Source: Cryobacterium frigoriphilum (GTDB taxonomy: Bacteria > Actinomycetota > Actinomycetes > Actinomycetales > Microbacteriaceae). From it: a DNA stretch of 64,000 nucleotides. The notes under the pieces were generated by a model. The model saw only the letters and a list, made by a program, of their open reading frames with translations, made no database searches and was not told where the DNA came from. The stretch lies in contig NZ_SOHE01000056.1 of NCBI RefSeq assembly GCF_004403305.1, positions 55,404-119,403 of the forward strand, read 5' to 3'. The position numbers and the translations under genes were made by a program. This document shows, piece by piece, positions 38,800 to 47,290 of the stretch. Numbering within the stretch: the first letter of the stretch is position 1; each line of letters starts with the position of its first letter.

Positions 38800-40134
38800 A
38801 TGACCGAAGATCACGCACCCCAGGACACGCCCCGGAACGTGGATCAGAGTTCGGATCAAATCTTCGTCATTGTCGGTGGCGGTCTGGCCGGCGCCCGGGC
38901 CGCCGAGACGCTGCGCAGCGAGGGGTTCACGGGCCGCGTCATCATCGTGGCGGCCGAGAAGACCGTGCCCTACATCAGGCCGCCGCTGTCCAAGGGCTAT
39001 CTGCAGGGTCACGACGACCGGGACTCTCTCGACGTGCACCCCGCGCCCTGGTACGCGACCCAGGGCATCGAGATCGTGCTGGGTATGCCGGCATCCGCTC
39101 TCTCACTGGCCCACAAGACGCTCACTCTCGGTGAGGGCACGGTGCTGCACTACGACAAGCTGCTGCTCGCGACCGGCGCCGCGCCCCGCCACTTCGACGA
39201 ACCGAGCACGCACCTCACGGGCGTGCACCACCTGCGCAGCGCCGACAGCTCAACCCTGCTGCGCGCCGCACTACGGCCGGGCGGTCGCCGGATCGTGATC
39301 ATCGGCTCCGGCTGGATCGGCCTCGAGGTCGCCGCGACCGCCCGCGGCTACGGCAACACCGTCACGGTGATCGGCCACGGCGCGGTACCGCTCGGTCACG
39401 CGATCGGCGATGAGGTCGGTGCGGTCTTCGCCGAACTGCACCGGGACAACGGCGTCAACCTGCTCATGAACACGACCGTGCACGCGATCGTCGGCGGGGA
39501 ACACGGCGTCACCGGGGTCCGGCTCGGCGATGAGACCCTGGTACCGGCCGACGTGGTCGTCGTGGCCATCGGTGCCGCCCCCAACGTGCAGCTCGCCCGC
39601 GCGGCCGGGCTGCCCATTCATCGCGAGATTCCGCACGGACCCATCAGCGGCATCACCGTCGACGCCGGCTTTCGCACGACGGATGCCGACGTCTACGCAG
39701 TCGGTGACGCCGCCTCGGTCTTTCACCCGGTTCTCGGCACCCAGCTGCACGTCGAGCACTGGGCGAACGCCGAGAACGCTGGCCCGGCAGCCGCCCGCTC
39801 CATGCTCGGCCAGGCCGTGGCCTATGACGCGATTCCGTACTTCTATACCGACCAGTTCGACCTGAGCATGGAGTATTCGGGGTACCCGAGTCTGGCCGCT
39901 GGCGCGACCGTGGTGTTTCGCGGTAATCGGACGGCCCGCGAGTTCGTGGCCTTCTGGCTGCGGGAAAACCGCGTCGTGGCGGGCATGAACGTGAACGTGT
40001 GGGATGTGAACGAGACCGTGCAGCAGTTGATTGGCACGCGGGTCGTCGTCGATCCGGCCCGACTCGCGGACCTGAGCGTGCCCCTCGAAGAGCTTTTCGA
40101 GGCGCGCGGTGCAACCCAACGCGTGACAGATTAG
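38800..40134 (+). CDS. FAD-dependent ferredoxin/rubredoxin reductase-type oxidoreductase
   Basis: 444 aa, pyridine-nucleotide-disulfide oxidoreductase superfamily. FAD site IFVIVGGGLAGARAAETLR, NAD(P) site IVIIGSGWIGLEVAATARGY, second FAD motif ADVYAVGDAASVFHP. No redox-active Cys pair, and a reductase C-terminal domain of the rhodocoxin/putidaredoxin-reductase kind (SMEYSGYPSLAAGATVVFRG). The electron partner is not encoded nearby. 4 bp upstream of the folP2-like gene, so possibly co-transcribed. Confidence 0.88.
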   Translation: MTEDHAPQDTPRNVDQSSDQIFVIVGGGLAGARAAETLRSEGFTGRVIIVAAEKTVPYIRPPLSKGYLQGHDDRDSLDVHPAPWYATQGIEIVLGMPASALSLAHKTLTLGEGTVLHYDKLLLATGAAPRHFDEPSTHLTGVHHLRSADSSTLLRAALRPGGRRIVIIGSGWIGLEVAATARGYGNTVTVIGHGAVPLGHAIGDEVGAVFAELHRDNGVNLLMNTTVHAIVGGEHGVTGVRLGDETLVPADVVVVAIGAAPNVQLARAAGLPIHREIPHGPISGITVDAGFRTTDADVYAVGDAASVFHPVLGTQLHVEHWANAENAGPAAARSMLGQAVAYDAIPYFYTDQFDLSMEYSGYPSLAAGATVVFRGNRTAREFVAFWLRENRVVAGMNVNVWDVNETVQQLIGTRVVVDPARLADLSVPLEELFEARGATQRVTD

Positions 40135-40138
40135 AACC

Positions 40139-41044
40139 GTGACCCTCTCTTGTGGCAGCGCCCCCGCTCTCGTCGTTCCCCCGCTCGGCCGCCCGCGCCT
40201 GATCGGCGGACGCACGTTCGACTTCTCCCGGGAGGTCGCGGTCATGGCCGTCATCAACCGCACCCCCGATTCGTTCTACGACCAGGGGGCGACGTTCGCG
40301 CTGGAGGCATCCGTCGCCGCCGCACGCCGGGCGATCGACGACGGCGCCGACTGGGTCGACATCGGCGGGGCCAAGTTCGCGCCCGGACCGCTGATCGCGA
40401 TTGAGGAGGAGATCGACCGCGTCGTTCCCGTCATTGCGGCCCTGCGCGGCTCCGGCGTGGTGATCTCCGTCGACACCTTCCACCCCGAGGTCGCCAGGGC
40501 GAGCATCGCGGCCGGCGCCCACGTCATCAACGACACGACCGGGGTACACGACCCGCGCATGGCGGAGGTCGTCGCCGACAGCGACGCAATCCTCGTGATC
40601 ACGCACAGCCTGGCGGTGCCCCGCACCCCGTATCCGTCGCCGCACTATGACGACGTGGTCGGCGAGGTCGTGTCTTTTCTGCAGGAGCGCATCGGCCGTG
40701 CGGTCGAACACGGGGTTCCGCCCGAGCGCCTCATCGTCGATCCGGGCCATGACCTCAACAAGAACACCCTGCACTCCCTCGAGCTGACCCGTCGCCTCGG
40801 CGAGATCAGCGCGCTCGGCTGGCCGCTGCTCGTCGCCGTCTCGAACAAGGACTTTGTGGGGGAGAGCCTCGACCGGCCGCGCGGGCAACGCGTCGAGGGG
40901 TCTCTGGCCGCCGCCGTGGTGTGCATTCTGAATGGTGCCCGCATCGTGCGCATGCACAATGTACGCGCGGCCGTTGATGCGGTGCGCATGACCGAGGCGA
41001 TCCTCGGGTTTCGCCAACCGGCCTATCTGACCCACAACATCTGA
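40139..41044 (+). CDS. folP2: Dihydropteroate synthase paralogue, FolP2 type
   Basis: 301-aa TIM-barrel protein of the DHPS family. Instead of the canonical NVTPDSFSDGG it has MAVINRTPDSFYDQGATF. Where true DHPS has the pABA/sulfonamide loop GGESTRPG it has DIGGAKFAPGP. IVDPGHDLNKNT and LVAVSNKDFVGE replace the usual blocks. These changes match mycobacterial FolP2 as I recall it, a paralogue reported to lack DHPS activity, so it should not be annotated as sulfonamide-target FolP without test. GTG start; its stop overlaps the next ATG (TGATG). Confidence 0.85.
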   Translation: MTLSCGSAPALVVPPLGRPRLIGGRTFDFSREVAVMAVINRTPDSFYDQGATFALEASVAAARRAIDDGADWVDIGGAKFAPGPLIAIEEEIDRVVPVIAALRGSGVVISVDTFHPEVARASIAAGAHVINDTTGVHDPRMAEVVADSDAILVITHSLAVPRTPYPSPHYDDVVGEVVSFLQERIGRAVEHGVPPERLIVDPGHDLNKNTLHSLELTRRLGEISALGWPLLVAVSNKDFVGESLDRPRGQRVEGSLAAAVVCILNGARIVRMHNVRAAVDAVRMTEAILGFRQPAYLTHNI

Positions 41045-41760
41045 TGGAACGATCAGACGGATTCAGCCGGGCCGCGCTGTTGGAACGTTACGCCCTGCCC
41101 GATCGCATCACCCCCCGAGTCCGCCTGAACTTCGTCGCGAGCCTCGACGGCGCCGCCACCCTCGACGGGGTCAGTGGTGGCCTCGGCACGCCCGCGGACC
41201 GCGCCGTCTTCGACACCCTGCGGGTACTGACCGACGTGATCCTGGTCGGAGCCGGCACCGTGCGTGCCGAGGGCTACGGCGGCCCACTGCTCAGCGAAGC
41301 GGATGCCGCGTGGCGGCTCGCCCAGGGCCGGTCGCCTCAGCCGCCACTCGCGATCGTGTCGGGGCGGCTCGATCTGCACCCGGGGCATCCGGTCTTCGCC
41401 GAAGCCGTGGTGCGCCCGATCGTGGTGACCCACGCCGGGTCACCGGCGACGAAGCGCGCGGCGCTCGCCGAGGTCGCCGACGTGCTGGTCTGCGGCGAAA
41501 CTGCGGTCGACCCGCGGCTCGTGGTGGCGGCGCTCGGCGACCGCGGGCTCTCGCAGATTCTCTGTGAGGGCGGCCCGAGCCTCGTCGGGGCGCTCATCGA
41601 AGCGGATGCCGTCGACGAGCTCTGCCTCACCCTCAGCCCGGTGCTCGAGGGCGGGGCCGCGGGGCGCATCGCGCACGGCGGCGCTGCGGCGCGGCCAATG
41701 CGGCTCGTACACGCGCTGCCCGAGGGCGACACCGTGCTGCTGCGCTACGCCCGCGCCTGA
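41044..41760 (+). CDS. RibD C-terminal-domain reductase (Rv2671-like pyrimidine/dihydrofolate reductase)
   Basis: 238 aa with a DHFR-like Rossmann fold: LNFVASLDGAATLDGVSGGL, VILVGAGTVRAEGYGG and SQILCEGGPSLVGALIEA are RibD reductase motifs. There is no deaminase domain. M. tuberculosis Rv2671, of the same stand-alone type, was shown to act as a back-up dihydrofolate reductase; whether that is true here is unknown. One-base overlap with the FolP2-like gene points to a common pathway. Confidence 0.85.
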   Translation: MERSDGFSRAALLERYALPDRITPRVRLNFVASLDGAATLDGVSGGLGTPADRAVFDTLRVLTDVILVGAGTVRAEGYGGPLLSEADAAWRLAQGRSPQPPLAIVSGRLDLHPGHPVFAEAVVRPIVVTHAGSPATKRAALAEVADVLVCGETAVDPRLVVAALGDRGLSQILCEGGPSLVGALIEADAVDELCLTLSPVLEGGAAGRIAHGGAAARPMRLVHALPEGDTVLLRYARA

Positions 41761-41800
41761 GCCGTGCCTTCTCCTGCTTGTGTGTGGATGACCGCGATCG

Positions 41801-41897
41801 GTGGCGAATTCAGGAGATTCGCCGGTGGGCGGCGTCAGAGCCGCCGGACCACTGCCGCGGATGCGCCGACACCGGGCAGATCTCCTGAATTAGCCAC
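41801..41897. terminator. Distant inverted repeat between convergent genes
   Basis: 18-bp arms (GTGGCGAATTCAGGAGAT at 41801 and its complement at 41880-41897, one mismatch) separated by 61 bp that can form a further GC-rich stem. Between ribD-like (plus) and the XPB helicase (minus). Confidence 0.5.
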
Positions 41898-41955
41898 GCG
41901 GTGAGGCGCCAGACTCGTTCTGATGACCTCCTCGTGCGGCCGGCCGGCCGACCGG

Positions 41956-43599
41956 TCAGGCGGCCTCGAGGCTCACGGAATCGAGGATGGTATAGCTGTA
42001 GCCCTGCTCGGCGAGGAACCGCTGGCGGTTCTGCGCGAAGTCCTGGTCGACCGTGTCTCGTGACACGAGGGTGTAGAAGTTCGCGGACAGCCCGGACTCT
42101 TTCGGGCGCAGCAGGCGGCCGAGGCGCTGGGCCTCTTCCTGGCGGGAGCCGAACGAGCCGGAGACCTGGATGGCGACGGTCGCCTCCGGCAGGTCGACCG
42201 AGAAGTTCGCGACCTTCGAGACCACGAGCACCTTCTCTTCGCCGACCCTAAAGGCCTGGTACAGCCGTTCCCGCTCGTCGATCGGGGTCGCGCCGGTGAG
42301 CTTGGGCGCGCCCAGGGCCTCGGCGAGTTCCTCGATCTGGTCGAGGTACTGGCCGATCACGAGAATGCGCTCACCGGCGTGCTTCTTCATGAGCGCCTTG
42401 ACCACGTCGAGCTTCGCCGGTGCGGTCGCGGCGAGGCGGTAGCGTTCGTCGTCGGCGGCGGCCGCATAGCTGAGCCGTTCCGACTGCGGCAGGTCGATGC
42501 GCACCTCGTAGCAGCTGGCGGGGGAGATGAAGCCCTGGGCCTCGATCTCCTTCCACGGCGCGTCGAAACGTTTCGGGCCGATGAGGCTGAAGACGTCGCC
42601 CTCGCGGCCGTCCTCCCGCACGAGCGTGGCCGTGAGGCCGAGGCGGCGGCGGGCCTGCAGCTCGGCGGTGAGCTTGAAGACGGGGGCGGGCAGCAGGTGT
42701 ACCTCGTCATAGATCACGAGGCCCCAGTCCATGGCGTCGAGCAGTTCGAGGTGCGCGTACTCGCCCTTGCGCCTGGCCGTGAGAATTTGGTACGTGGCGA
42801 TCGTGACCGGCTTGACCTCTTTCACCTGGCCGGAGTACTCGCCGATCTCGTCGGGGGTGAGCGTGGTGCGCTTGAGCAGCTCGGCCCGCCACTGCCGCGC
42901 CGACACGGTGTTGGTCACGAGAATCAGGGTGTTGGTCTTCGCGGTGGCCATGGCCCCGGCGCCTACGAGTGTCTTGCCGGCGCCACAGGGCAGCACGACG
43001 ACGCCGGAGCCGCCGTCGAAGAAGCTCTCCACCGCCTTGTTCTGGTAGTCGCGCAGCGCCCAGCCGTCTTCTTTCAGGGCGATGTCGTGCGGGGTTCCCG
43101 GCGTGTAGCCGGCGAGGTCTTCGGCGGGCCAGCCGAGCTTGACGAGCTCCTGCTTGAGCTGGCCGCGGGCCCACGGCTCCACGAGAAAGGTGTCGGGTGA
43201 CGGATGCCCGATCAGCAGTGGCGCGATGCGCTTGGCTCCGGCGACCTCGGTCAGAACCGGCTGGTCGTTGCTCTGCAGCACGAGGCGACCCTCGGTGTCG
43301 CGCTCGATGACGAGGCGGCCGTACCGGCCGACGGTCTCGGTGATGTCCACGCTGACCGTCTGCGGAATGGCGAACTTCGAGTAGCGCTCGAGGGTGGCGA
43401 GCATGTCGGAGGCATCGTGTCCGGCCGCCCGCGCGTTCCACAGGCCGAGCCGCGTGATGCGGTAGGTGTGGATGTGTTCGGGAGCGCGCTCAAGCTCGGC
43501 GAAGACGGCGAGGTCGTGCCGCGCATCCTCTGCCAGAGGGTGGGCAACTTCGAGCAACACCGTGCGGTCACTTTGGACAATCAGGGGGCCATCAGACAT
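41956..43599 (-). CDS. xpb: XPB/Ssl2-type DNA repair helicase
   Basis: 547-aa superfamily 2 helicase: Walker A VVLPCGAGKTLVGAGAM, DEVH box (LVIYDEVHLLPAPVF), motif III LTATLVREDG, and motif VI GRLLRPKESG. The arginine-rich RED-like element follows motif III (RREDG replaced by LVREDGREGD). Homologous to M. tuberculosis XPB (Rv0861c), a 3'-5' helicase of unclear physiological role. ATG 43599 is preferred over the codon 9 bp upstream. It follows the helicase-associated gene, as in mycobacteria (Rv0862c). Confidence 0.93.
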   Translation of the reverse strand: MSDGPLIVQSDRTVLLEVAHPLAEDARHDLAVFAELERAPEHIHTYRITRLGLWNARAAGHDASDMLATLERYSKFAIPQTVSVDITETVGRYGRLVIERDTEGRLVLQSNDQPVLTEVAGAKRIAPLLIGHPSPDTFLVEPWARGQLKQELVKLGWPAEDLAGYTPGTPHDIALKEDGWALRDYQNKAVESFFDGGSGVVVLPCGAGKTLVGAGAMATAKTNTLILVTNTVSARQWRAELLKRTTLTPDEIGEYSGQVKEVKPVTIATYQILTARRKGEYAHLELLDAMDWGLVIYDEVHLLPAPVFKLTAELQARRRLGLTATLVREDGREGDVFSLIGPKRFDAPWKEIEAQGFISPASCYEVRIDLPQSERLSYAAAADDERYRLAATAPAKLDVVKALMKKHAGERILVIGQYLDQIEELAEALGAPKLTGATPIDERERLYQAFRVGEEKVLVVSKVANFSVDLPEATVAIQVSGSFGSRQEEAQRLGRLLRPKESGLSANFYTLVSRDTVDQDFAQNRQRFLAEQGYSYTILDSVSLEAA

Positions 43600-43671
43600 A
43601 GCGGTCAATTCTACGCCCGTTGCGGTGGCAGACCCGCACGCGGGCCAGCCACGGGGTGCTCAGCGGGGCGA

Positions 43672-45588
43672 TCAGGGCGCGGGGGTGATGCTGATGATGC
43701 TCGATAGCGGCAGGGTGCGCTCGATGTCGGCGCGCCGGTCCCTGGCCCGAAACCGGCCGCCGCCGACGCTGGCCGGTTCGAGCAGGTAGTCGACGACGAC
43801 CCCGCCGGGCATGCTGATGCTCACGGTGACGGTCTGTTTGCCCCGGATCGCGGTGTCGAGCTGCCGGGCGAGCCAGGCATCCGCTGCCATCACTTCGCCG
43901 CCGTCACCGGCGCGCAGTGCCTCGACGAGGGTGCGGGCCGGATCGGTGCTGACCACCGCGGCGACGCGGGCGAGCGGATGCCGCCGCAGGTGCACGATCT
44001 CGCCGGTGCTGTCTTCGGCCGCGACCGGATAGCGGGCGTCGCTGAGAGCCCAGAACACGGCATCCGCGCTGAAGCTGCTGAGCAGCCGGTCCCCGCGCCG
44101 TTCGAGGGCGAGCGGGGCCAGCGTCTGGTCGACGAGGATCGAGCCGAGCAGCCCGATGTCGTCGGAGCGCACGTAACTCTGAGCAGATACCGGGCCGGGG
44201 GCCGGCACGGCCTGCGCCGCTGCGGTGGCCAGGGACCCGACCCGCACGCGGCCGTAGCGGGCCGCGGATTCAGTGATGAGGTAGTCGACGGGCTGCGGAA
44301 TGCCGGTCAGGGAAATTCCGCGCAGAAAATCCAGCAGCGACTCCGCGTTTTCGCCGGCCGCGAGGGCACGGTTGACGGACGCCGAGGTGATGCGGTAACT
44401 CGACGCGAGTTCCCGGCTTTCCACGTCGGCGAGACTGCGCAGGCGGGCATCGATTGACGCGGCCAGCGGGCCGGGGGCGACGATCGACAGGTCGTGCTGC
44501 AGGTAGACGGCGCCGACCTCTTCCGGCAGGGCCGCCGTCATGATGCCGCGTGCCCCGGCGAGGTCGCCGCCGAGCAGCGCGGCACCCACCGAACTGGTGG
44601 CATGGTGTGCGGTGACGCCGAGGATCTCGGCGTCACGGGCGAATTGCGTGACGCGGTCGGCCATCCACTCGCCCCCTGCGGGGTAGAGCCAGGCGACGAA
44701 CGCGTGCAGGCCGGCCCCCCAGGCCAGGCCGGGGGAACTCGGGAGGATCGCACGCACGTCGAGGGGCACGGCCGCGAACCAGCTCGCGGCGATCGTGGCC
44801 CAGCGCTGGGTGGTGGCCTCGAGCAGCCAGGCCTCGCCGGCCTCGGTTTCCATCCAGTAGCCGTCGGACCGGGCGATGAGTTCGGCGCGGGCCGCGAGGT
44901 GCACGAGGGCAGGAACGGCCTCGAGTTCGATGCTCATGACGGCGGCCAGGCGCTTGGTGTCGGGAAGCCCGAGCCCGCCGCGGCTGAGTTCGCGCGCCGG
45001 TTCCCTGGCCAGTTCGTTGACCAGTTCGGCCACGCTCGACACGGCGGAGAAGGCGCGCTCGGCGGCGAGCCGATCGGTGAAGCCGGTGTCGGCATCCGTC
45101 GGCGTGGTGGTGGGCAGGGGAGCCGGGTGCGCGGCGAGGTCGGTGAGGCCAGGCAGCCCCTGGGCCGGCCAGCCACGCAGCACCTCGGAGACGGCGTCGT
45201 AGGGGCTCAACCGGCTGGTGTCCGCCTTGGGTTCTGAGGTGTCCCCGAGCAACAGGGAGTCGATGGTGGCGGCCGCGGCCGCGACCGTGTCGGCCTGAGC
45301 GCCGGCGAAGCCGAGGGCGTGCAGGTGCTCGGCGATCTGCGCCAGCGTCGGCGCCTGCTCGGCCCCGACCGACCCGGATCGCAGCTCGCCGGCGGCGGCG
45401 AGCACGGCGAGGGTTCCGCGGTCGAGGTGGGTCAGCGCCTGCTGCACGCTGACGGGGTCGAGAAGCGCCTCGGCGAGGTCGAAGAAGTCGCGGATTGCCG
45501 GCGCCGTCACGGCACGCGCAGCCAGCGCCGCCCGCAGCGTCTCGTCGTCGAGGGAACGCAGGCGGGTAGCGAGGCTGAACATGGTCAC
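43672..45588 (-). CDS. Helicase-associated domain protein (Helicase_C_3), XPB partner
   Basis: 638 aa, largely helical, Ala/Leu-rich, without its own ATPase motifs. The C-terminal part (TIRGKQTVTVSISMPGGVVVD ... LLEPASVGGGRFRARDRR is split here by natural sequence) is the Helicase_C_3/WYL-like region that ends such proteins. It corresponds to M. tuberculosis Rv0862c, always beside XPB, and probably forms a complex with it. GTG 45588 overlaps the stop of the preceding small gene (TAGTG), with GGAG 5 nt upstream. Confidence 0.85.
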   Translation of the reverse strand: MTMFSLATRLRSLDDETLRAALAARAVTAPAIRDFFDLAEALLDPVSVQQALTHLDRGTLAVLAAAGELRSGSVGAEQAPTLAQIAEHLHALGFAGAQADTVAAAAATIDSLLLGDTSEPKADTSRLSPYDAVSEVLRGWPAQGLPGLTDLAAHPAPLPTTTPTDADTGFTDRLAAERAFSAVSSVAELVNELAREPARELSRGGLGLPDTKRLAAVMSIELEAVPALVHLAARAELIARSDGYWMETEAGEAWLLEATTQRWATIAASWFAAVPLDVRAILPSSPGLAWGAGLHAFVAWLYPAGGEWMADRVTQFARDAEILGVTAHHATSSVGAALLGGDLAGARGIMTAALPEEVGAVYLQHDLSIVAPGPLAASIDARLRSLADVESRELASSYRITSASVNRALAAGENAESLLDFLRGISLTGIPQPVDYLITESAARYGRVRVGSLATAAAQAVPAPGPVSAQSYVRSDDIGLLGSILVDQTLAPLALERRGDRLLSSFSADAVFWALSDARYPVAAEDSTGEIVHLRRHPLARVAAVVSTDPARTLVEALRAGDGGEVMAADAWLARQLDTAIRGKQTVTVSISMPGGVVVDYLLEPASVGGGRFRARDRRADIERTLPLSSIISITPAP

Positions 45589-45857
45589 TATTGCTCCTTG
45601 GCCTCACGGCTGCGACGGATGGCGCTGGTCACCAGCAGGGCGATGATCAGCAGAAACCCGAGTGGCAGGCCGAAGTTGGGCACGGTGATCACGAACGGCC
45701 AGAGCCCGGAGCTGAAACCGTCATTGTCGCCGGCGCCGAGAGACGTGCCGATGATGAGCGCGAGAAAGCACAGGATCGACAGGCCCACCACACCCGCGAC
45801 CATGTACGCGAGAATGCGTTCGAGGCGGTTGGCGGTGTGTGGAATTTGAGTGGTCAC
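45588..45857 (-). CDS. Two-helix membrane protein, unknown function
   Basis: 89 aa with two membrane segments (ILAYMVAGVVGLSILCFLAL and VPNFGLPLGFLLIIALLVTS) joined by a Gly/Asp/Ser loop, and a basic tail RRSREAKEQ. Co-transcribed with the helicase partner (1-bp overlap). Small membrane proteins of this layout occur at this site in related actinobacteria as far as I recall; no function known. Divergent from the CspB-like gene. Confidence 0.8.
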   Translation of the reverse strand: MTTQIPHTANRLERILAYMVAGVVGLSILCFLALIIGTSLGAGDNDGFSSGLWPFVITVPNFGLPLGFLLIIALLVTSAIRRSREAKEQ

Positions 45858-45951
45858 CCCTCAAGGATACGGGGCCGAGACGCCTCCGACCGAATATGCT
45901 GGAGCATCAGAGAGTGCGCTCCCGCGCGCCCCAAAACCTTATGAGGTTCAG

Positions 45952-46332
45952 ATGCCCACCGGCAAGGTCAAGTTCTACGACGAGGACAAAGGCTTCGGCT
46001 TCATCACGTCTGATGAGGGCCACGAAGTCTTTCTGCACGCATCCGCCGTGCCGGCCGGAACCATTGTCAAGGCCGGCATGAAGCTTGAATTCGGCATTGT
46101 CGACGGCAAGCGTGGCGCCCAGGCGCTCTCGGTGCGCGTTATCGCAGCGCCGCCGAGCCTCAGCAAACTGAACCGCAAACCGGCCGACGACATGGCGATC
46201 ATCGTGGAGGATCTCGTCAAACTGCTCGACGGCATCGGAGCCAACCTGCGCCGGGGACGATACCCGGAAAGCTCGCACAGCCACAAGATAGCCGCCATGC
46301 TTCGCAAGGTGGCCGAGGAACTCGATGCCTGA
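45952..46332 (+). CDS. cspB: CspB-type cold-shock domain protein with C-terminal extension
   Basis: 126 aa. Residues 1-66 are a cold-shock domain (PTGKVKFYDEDKGFGFITSD, RNP2-like EVFLHASAVP). The remaining 60 form a helical extension (DMAIIVEDLVKLLDGIGANL, then RRGRYPESSHSHKIAAMLRK). This layout matches mycobacterial CspB (Rv0871), distinct from the 67-aa protein at 26850. ATG 45952. The end overlaps the DUF3027 gene by 8 bp. Confidence 0.92.
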   Translation: MPTGKVKFYDEDKGFGFITSDEGHEVFLHASAVPAGTIVKAGMKLEFGIVDGKRGAQALSVRVIAAPPSLSKLNRKPADDMAIIVEDLVKLLDGIGANLRRGRYPESSHSHKIAAMLRKVAEELDA

Positions 46333-47113
46333 ACCGCTTAGCCTGCCCGAATCGATCGACCTGCCCGAAACGATCGACCTGCCCGACGCCGACGCCGTGG
46401 GCGTCAGCGACGCCGAGCCGGAAAGTGTGGCCGTGGAGGCTCAGGCGGCCGTTGACTACCCCGCCGATGAGGCGCTGCTCGCCGCCGTTGACCTGGCGCG
46501 CACGGCGCTGCTCGAGATCACCCCGGCCGACAGCATCGGGGAACCGCTCGGCCACCAGGTGGAAGGCGACCGGGTCGTGTCGCTCTACTTCGCCTGCACC
46601 CTGGCCGGTTATCCGGGCTGGCGATGGACGGTCAGCCTCGCCCGCACCGACGAGAACGCCGAGCCCTCGGTGCTGGAAACCGAGTTGACTCCCGGCGACG
46701 GCTCACTGCTCGCGCCGGAGTGGATTCCGTGGTCGGACCGACTGGCCGACTACAGCGCCGCCCAGGACGTGCTCACGACGGAGGCCGCCGTCGCCGCACT
46801 CGCCGCTCTCGAGGGCATCGACGACGACGATGACGACGACGACGACGACGATGACGACGATGACGACGACGACGATTCCGACGACGACCACGGTGTTGAC
46901 GACGATTCGTATGAGGATGACGACGCGGACGACGACGAGTCAGACGAAGACGAAGAAGACGAAGACGAAGACGACGAAGACGACGACGACGACGACGAAG
47001 ACGACGACGACGAAGACGACGGCATCAGCGACGACGACGCCCGGTCGGTTAGTTTGAGCCGCGCCGCCACTGCACCCAGGCGAGCCCGAGTACGCCGAGC
47101 GCAAGGCCGATAG
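46325..47113 (+). CDS. DUF3027 protein with polyaspartate tail
   Basis: 262 aa. Residues about 45-165 are DUF3027 (AVDLARTALLEITPADSIGE, SLYFACTLAGYPGWRWTVSL, then GDGSLLAPEWIPWSDRL), an actinobacterial domain of unknown function (Rv0883c type). The N-terminus has an 18-bp repeat (LPESID-LPETID-LPDADA). From residue about 168 follows a run of 19 Asp and then a Asp/Glu-rich stretch to residue 240. The last 25 residues, basic and Arg-rich, are encoded over the convergent DUF2530 gene (65-bp overlap). Starts inside the cspB end. Confidence 0.85.
   Translation: MPEPLSLPESIDLPETIDLPDADAVGVSDAEPESVAVEAQAAVDYPADEALLAAVDLARTALLEITPADSIGEPLGHQVEGDRVVSLYFACTLAGYPGWRWTVSLARTDENAEPSVLETELTPGDGSLLAPEWIPWSDRLADYSAAQDVLTTEAAVAALAALEGIDDDDDDDDDDDDDDDDDDDSDDDHGVDDDSYEDDDADDDESDEDEEDEDEDDEDDDDDDEDDDDEDDGISDDDARSVSLSRAATAPRRARVRRAQGR
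46343..46390 (+). repeat. 18-bp tandem repeat at the DUF3027 N-terminus
   Basis: CTGCCCGAATCGATCGAC, then CTGCCCGAAACGATCGAC, then a partial third unit. Confidence 0.8.
46819..47040 (+). repeat. GAC/GAT microsatellite coding for poly-Asp/Glu
   Basis: Trinucleotide tract: 19 consecutive GAC/GAT codons followed by mixed GAC, GAA and GAT runs. The opposite strand would read poly-Ser/Val. Confidence 0.92.
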
Positions 47114-47285
47114 CCGAACACCAAAACCACCAGGTCAGGCCCTGCCCGCTGATCGCTCCAACGAGGAGCGCCGCGAGCAGGGCCAGCAACCACGCGACCG
47201 ACCCAACGACGAGTGCCTTACGGGCATCCGTTCGAACCGGCTGAGGGTCCGGCCGGCGCTCGCTGTCCTTGAGCCAGAGTCGCAT
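47049..47285 (-). CDS. DUF2530 two-helix membrane protein
   Basis: 78 aa: charged N-terminus (RLWLKDSERRPDPQPVRTDA) with the DPxPVRTD signature of DUF2530, then two membrane helices (VVGSVAWLLALLAALLVGAI and WWFWCSAIGLALGVLGLAWV) and a basic end. Ortholog of Rv0882 by synteny with serC and DUF3027. It follows serC by 5 bp, so likely co-transcribed. Its 3' 65 bp overlap the convergent DUF3027 gene. Confidence 0.85.
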   Translation of the reverse strand: MRLWLKDSERRPDPQPVRTDARKALVVGSVAWLLALLAALLVGAISGQGLTWWFWCSAIGLALGVLGLAWVQWRRGSN

Positions 47286-47290
47286 CCGCG

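Noticed and set aside
40139..41044. Annotation as ordinary folP (sulfonamide target)
   Set aside because: The pABA-loop and first signature differ from true DHPS and resemble the FolP2 paralogue.
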